From the NCBI GenBank assembly GCA_003451975.1, contig DMIX01000280.1, forward strand, positions 1 to 14,325: 14,325 nt of DNA, given 5' to 3'. Positions 13,562-14,325 of the stretch are shown one piece after another. This stretch comes from Propionibacteriaceae bacterium. Lineage in GTDB: Bacteria > Actinomycetota > Actinomycetes > Propionibacteriales > Propionibacteriaceae. The notes beneath the pieces were generated by a model. It made no database searches and was not told where the DNA came from. It saw only the letters and a list, made by a program, of their open reading frames with translations. The position numbers and the translations under genes are program-made. Positions within the stretch are counted from its first letter, which is position 1. Each line of letters starts with the position of its first letter.

Positions 13562-14325
13562 TCAGCAGGCCAACGCCATGGTCGGCTCACCGTCCAGCCA
13601 GCGGCGAAGCAGCCCCAACCCGTGCCGCTCCATTCGGCGAACCGTGCTCTCGCTCACCTGAAGGATGGCCGCCAGCGACTCCACGCTCGCCGGCTCGCCG
13701 CCGTCCAAGCCGTAACGACGCCGCAGCACTTCGGCGTGATCGGCCGGCACCCTTCGGAGCAAACGGGGCAGTTGGCCCCGCAGCACCGACTGATCCGGGT
13801 CGATCGCCGGGGCCGCCAACTGCCACAACTCGGCCGTCACATCGAAACAGACCGGGGCGCGGTATCCCAGGAGTTGCGTGGCCCAGGATGTGGTCTCGCC
13901 CAGCTCGCGTGCGATCTCGGCCGCGCTGGCCTCCCGTCCCAGTCTTTGACTGAGCCGAGCCGCCACTGCATGTACCCGGCGCAACCGGACGGCGCGACTG
14001 GGTGGCAGCGCCAAAGCGCCGAGTCGACCCGCGGCCGCCTCGGACACATGCCGCTGCACGCACTGCATCGCGTAGGTGGAGAAACGACCCCGCCGGTAGT
14101 CGAACCGCTGCAATGCGACAGCCAGGGCCAGGCAGCCCTCCTGGAAGAGATCCTCGAAAGCGACTCCGCTCAGCCGAGCCTCGGTGGCAGCCACCTTCTG
14201 AACCAGGCGCACATTCGCGAGTAGAAAATGCCGCCACGCCTGGCGACCCTGGGCAATCAGCAGGTCACGTTCGGCTTCGCTTCGATAACGGCGATCGTCC
14301 AGATGCTCGGCCGCCAATCCAACTT
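13562..14325 (-). CDS. Sigma-70 family RNA polymerase sigma factor (5'-truncated by window edge)
   Basis: At least 251 residues (counted from TTG 14317). Region 2 runs from ANVRLVQKVA to about residue 92 with EDLFQEGCLALAVALQRFD and RFSTYAM. Region 3 (about 105-155) includes LSQRLGREASAAEIARELG. Region 4 (about 182-240) has LRRRYGLDG and a helix-turn-helix, SLAAILQVSESTVRRME. The frame stays open to the window edge and the first residues VGLAAEH look like the end of region 1.2 (compare EEVELAKRI), so the true start is probably outside. Region 2.3 is odd: where primary-type factors have YATWWIRQ this one has YAMQCVQR, so the Trp pair used in promoter melting is Gln85-Cys86. It is therefore probably an alternative factor with its own promoter set. 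It is convergent with the ABC operon. Confidence 0.9.
   Translation of the reverse strand, partial: VGLAAEHLDDRRYRSEAERDLLIAQGRQAWRHFLLANVRLVQKVAATEARLSGVAFEDLFQEGCLALAVALQRFDYRRGRFSTYAMQCVQRHVSEAAAGRLGALALPPSRAVRLRRVHAVAARLSQRLGREASAAEIARELGETTSWATQLLGYRAPVCFDVTAELWQLAAPAIDPDQSVLRGQLPRLLRRVPADHAEVLRRRYGLDGGEPASVESLAAILQVSESTVRRMERHGLGLLRRWLDGEPTMALAC

Overview
This is a 14.3 kb piece of a high-GC genome. Most synonymous positions are G or C, GTG starts are common, and the genes resemble those of Actinomycetota (inference). An indolepyruvate:ferredoxin oxidoreductase gene points to an anaerobic or facultative lineage such as the Propionibacteriaceae, but nothing here fixes the genus. I see no tRNA, rRNA, CRISPR array, transposase or phage gene.

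Layout. (1) 1-1747, minus strand: the 5' two thirds of iorA, running off the left edge, preceded by a GNAT acetyltransferase gene. (2) 1748-2413: a 666-base gene-free stretch with several inverted repeats, a pair of 18-bp direct repeats and a candidate promoter reading right. (3) 2414-8927, plus strand: a solitary Flp-type (type IVb) prepilin, a hairpin, then two paralogous secreted subtilisin-like proteases of 578 and 1458 residues. (4) 8953-11186: a LysR-type regulator and a divergent YnfM-like MFS transporter, with a near-ideal LysR box between them. (5) 11256-13555: an ABC ATPase and its overlapping 12-helix permease, one operon. (6) 13562-14325, minus strand: a sigma-70 family factor truncated by the right edge.

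The most unusual object is the second protease (4551-8927). Its catalytic Asp (D178) and His (H1016) lie 838 residues apart, because nine tandem Ig-like units and a Pro/Ser/Thr-rich linker are inserted into one loop of the catalytic domain. The neighbouring paralogue has only 61 residues between the same two residues and marks where the insert sits. Both proteases end in the same basic, Trp-containing Ig-like module. Together with the pilin, the block reads as a cell-surface or secreted set (inference).

The convergent junction between the long protease and the LysR gene is a 9-bp perfect inverted repeat that carries both stop codons, one in each arm. The right-edge sigma factor lacks the Trp-Trp pair of region 2.3 that is typical of primary-type sigma factors.
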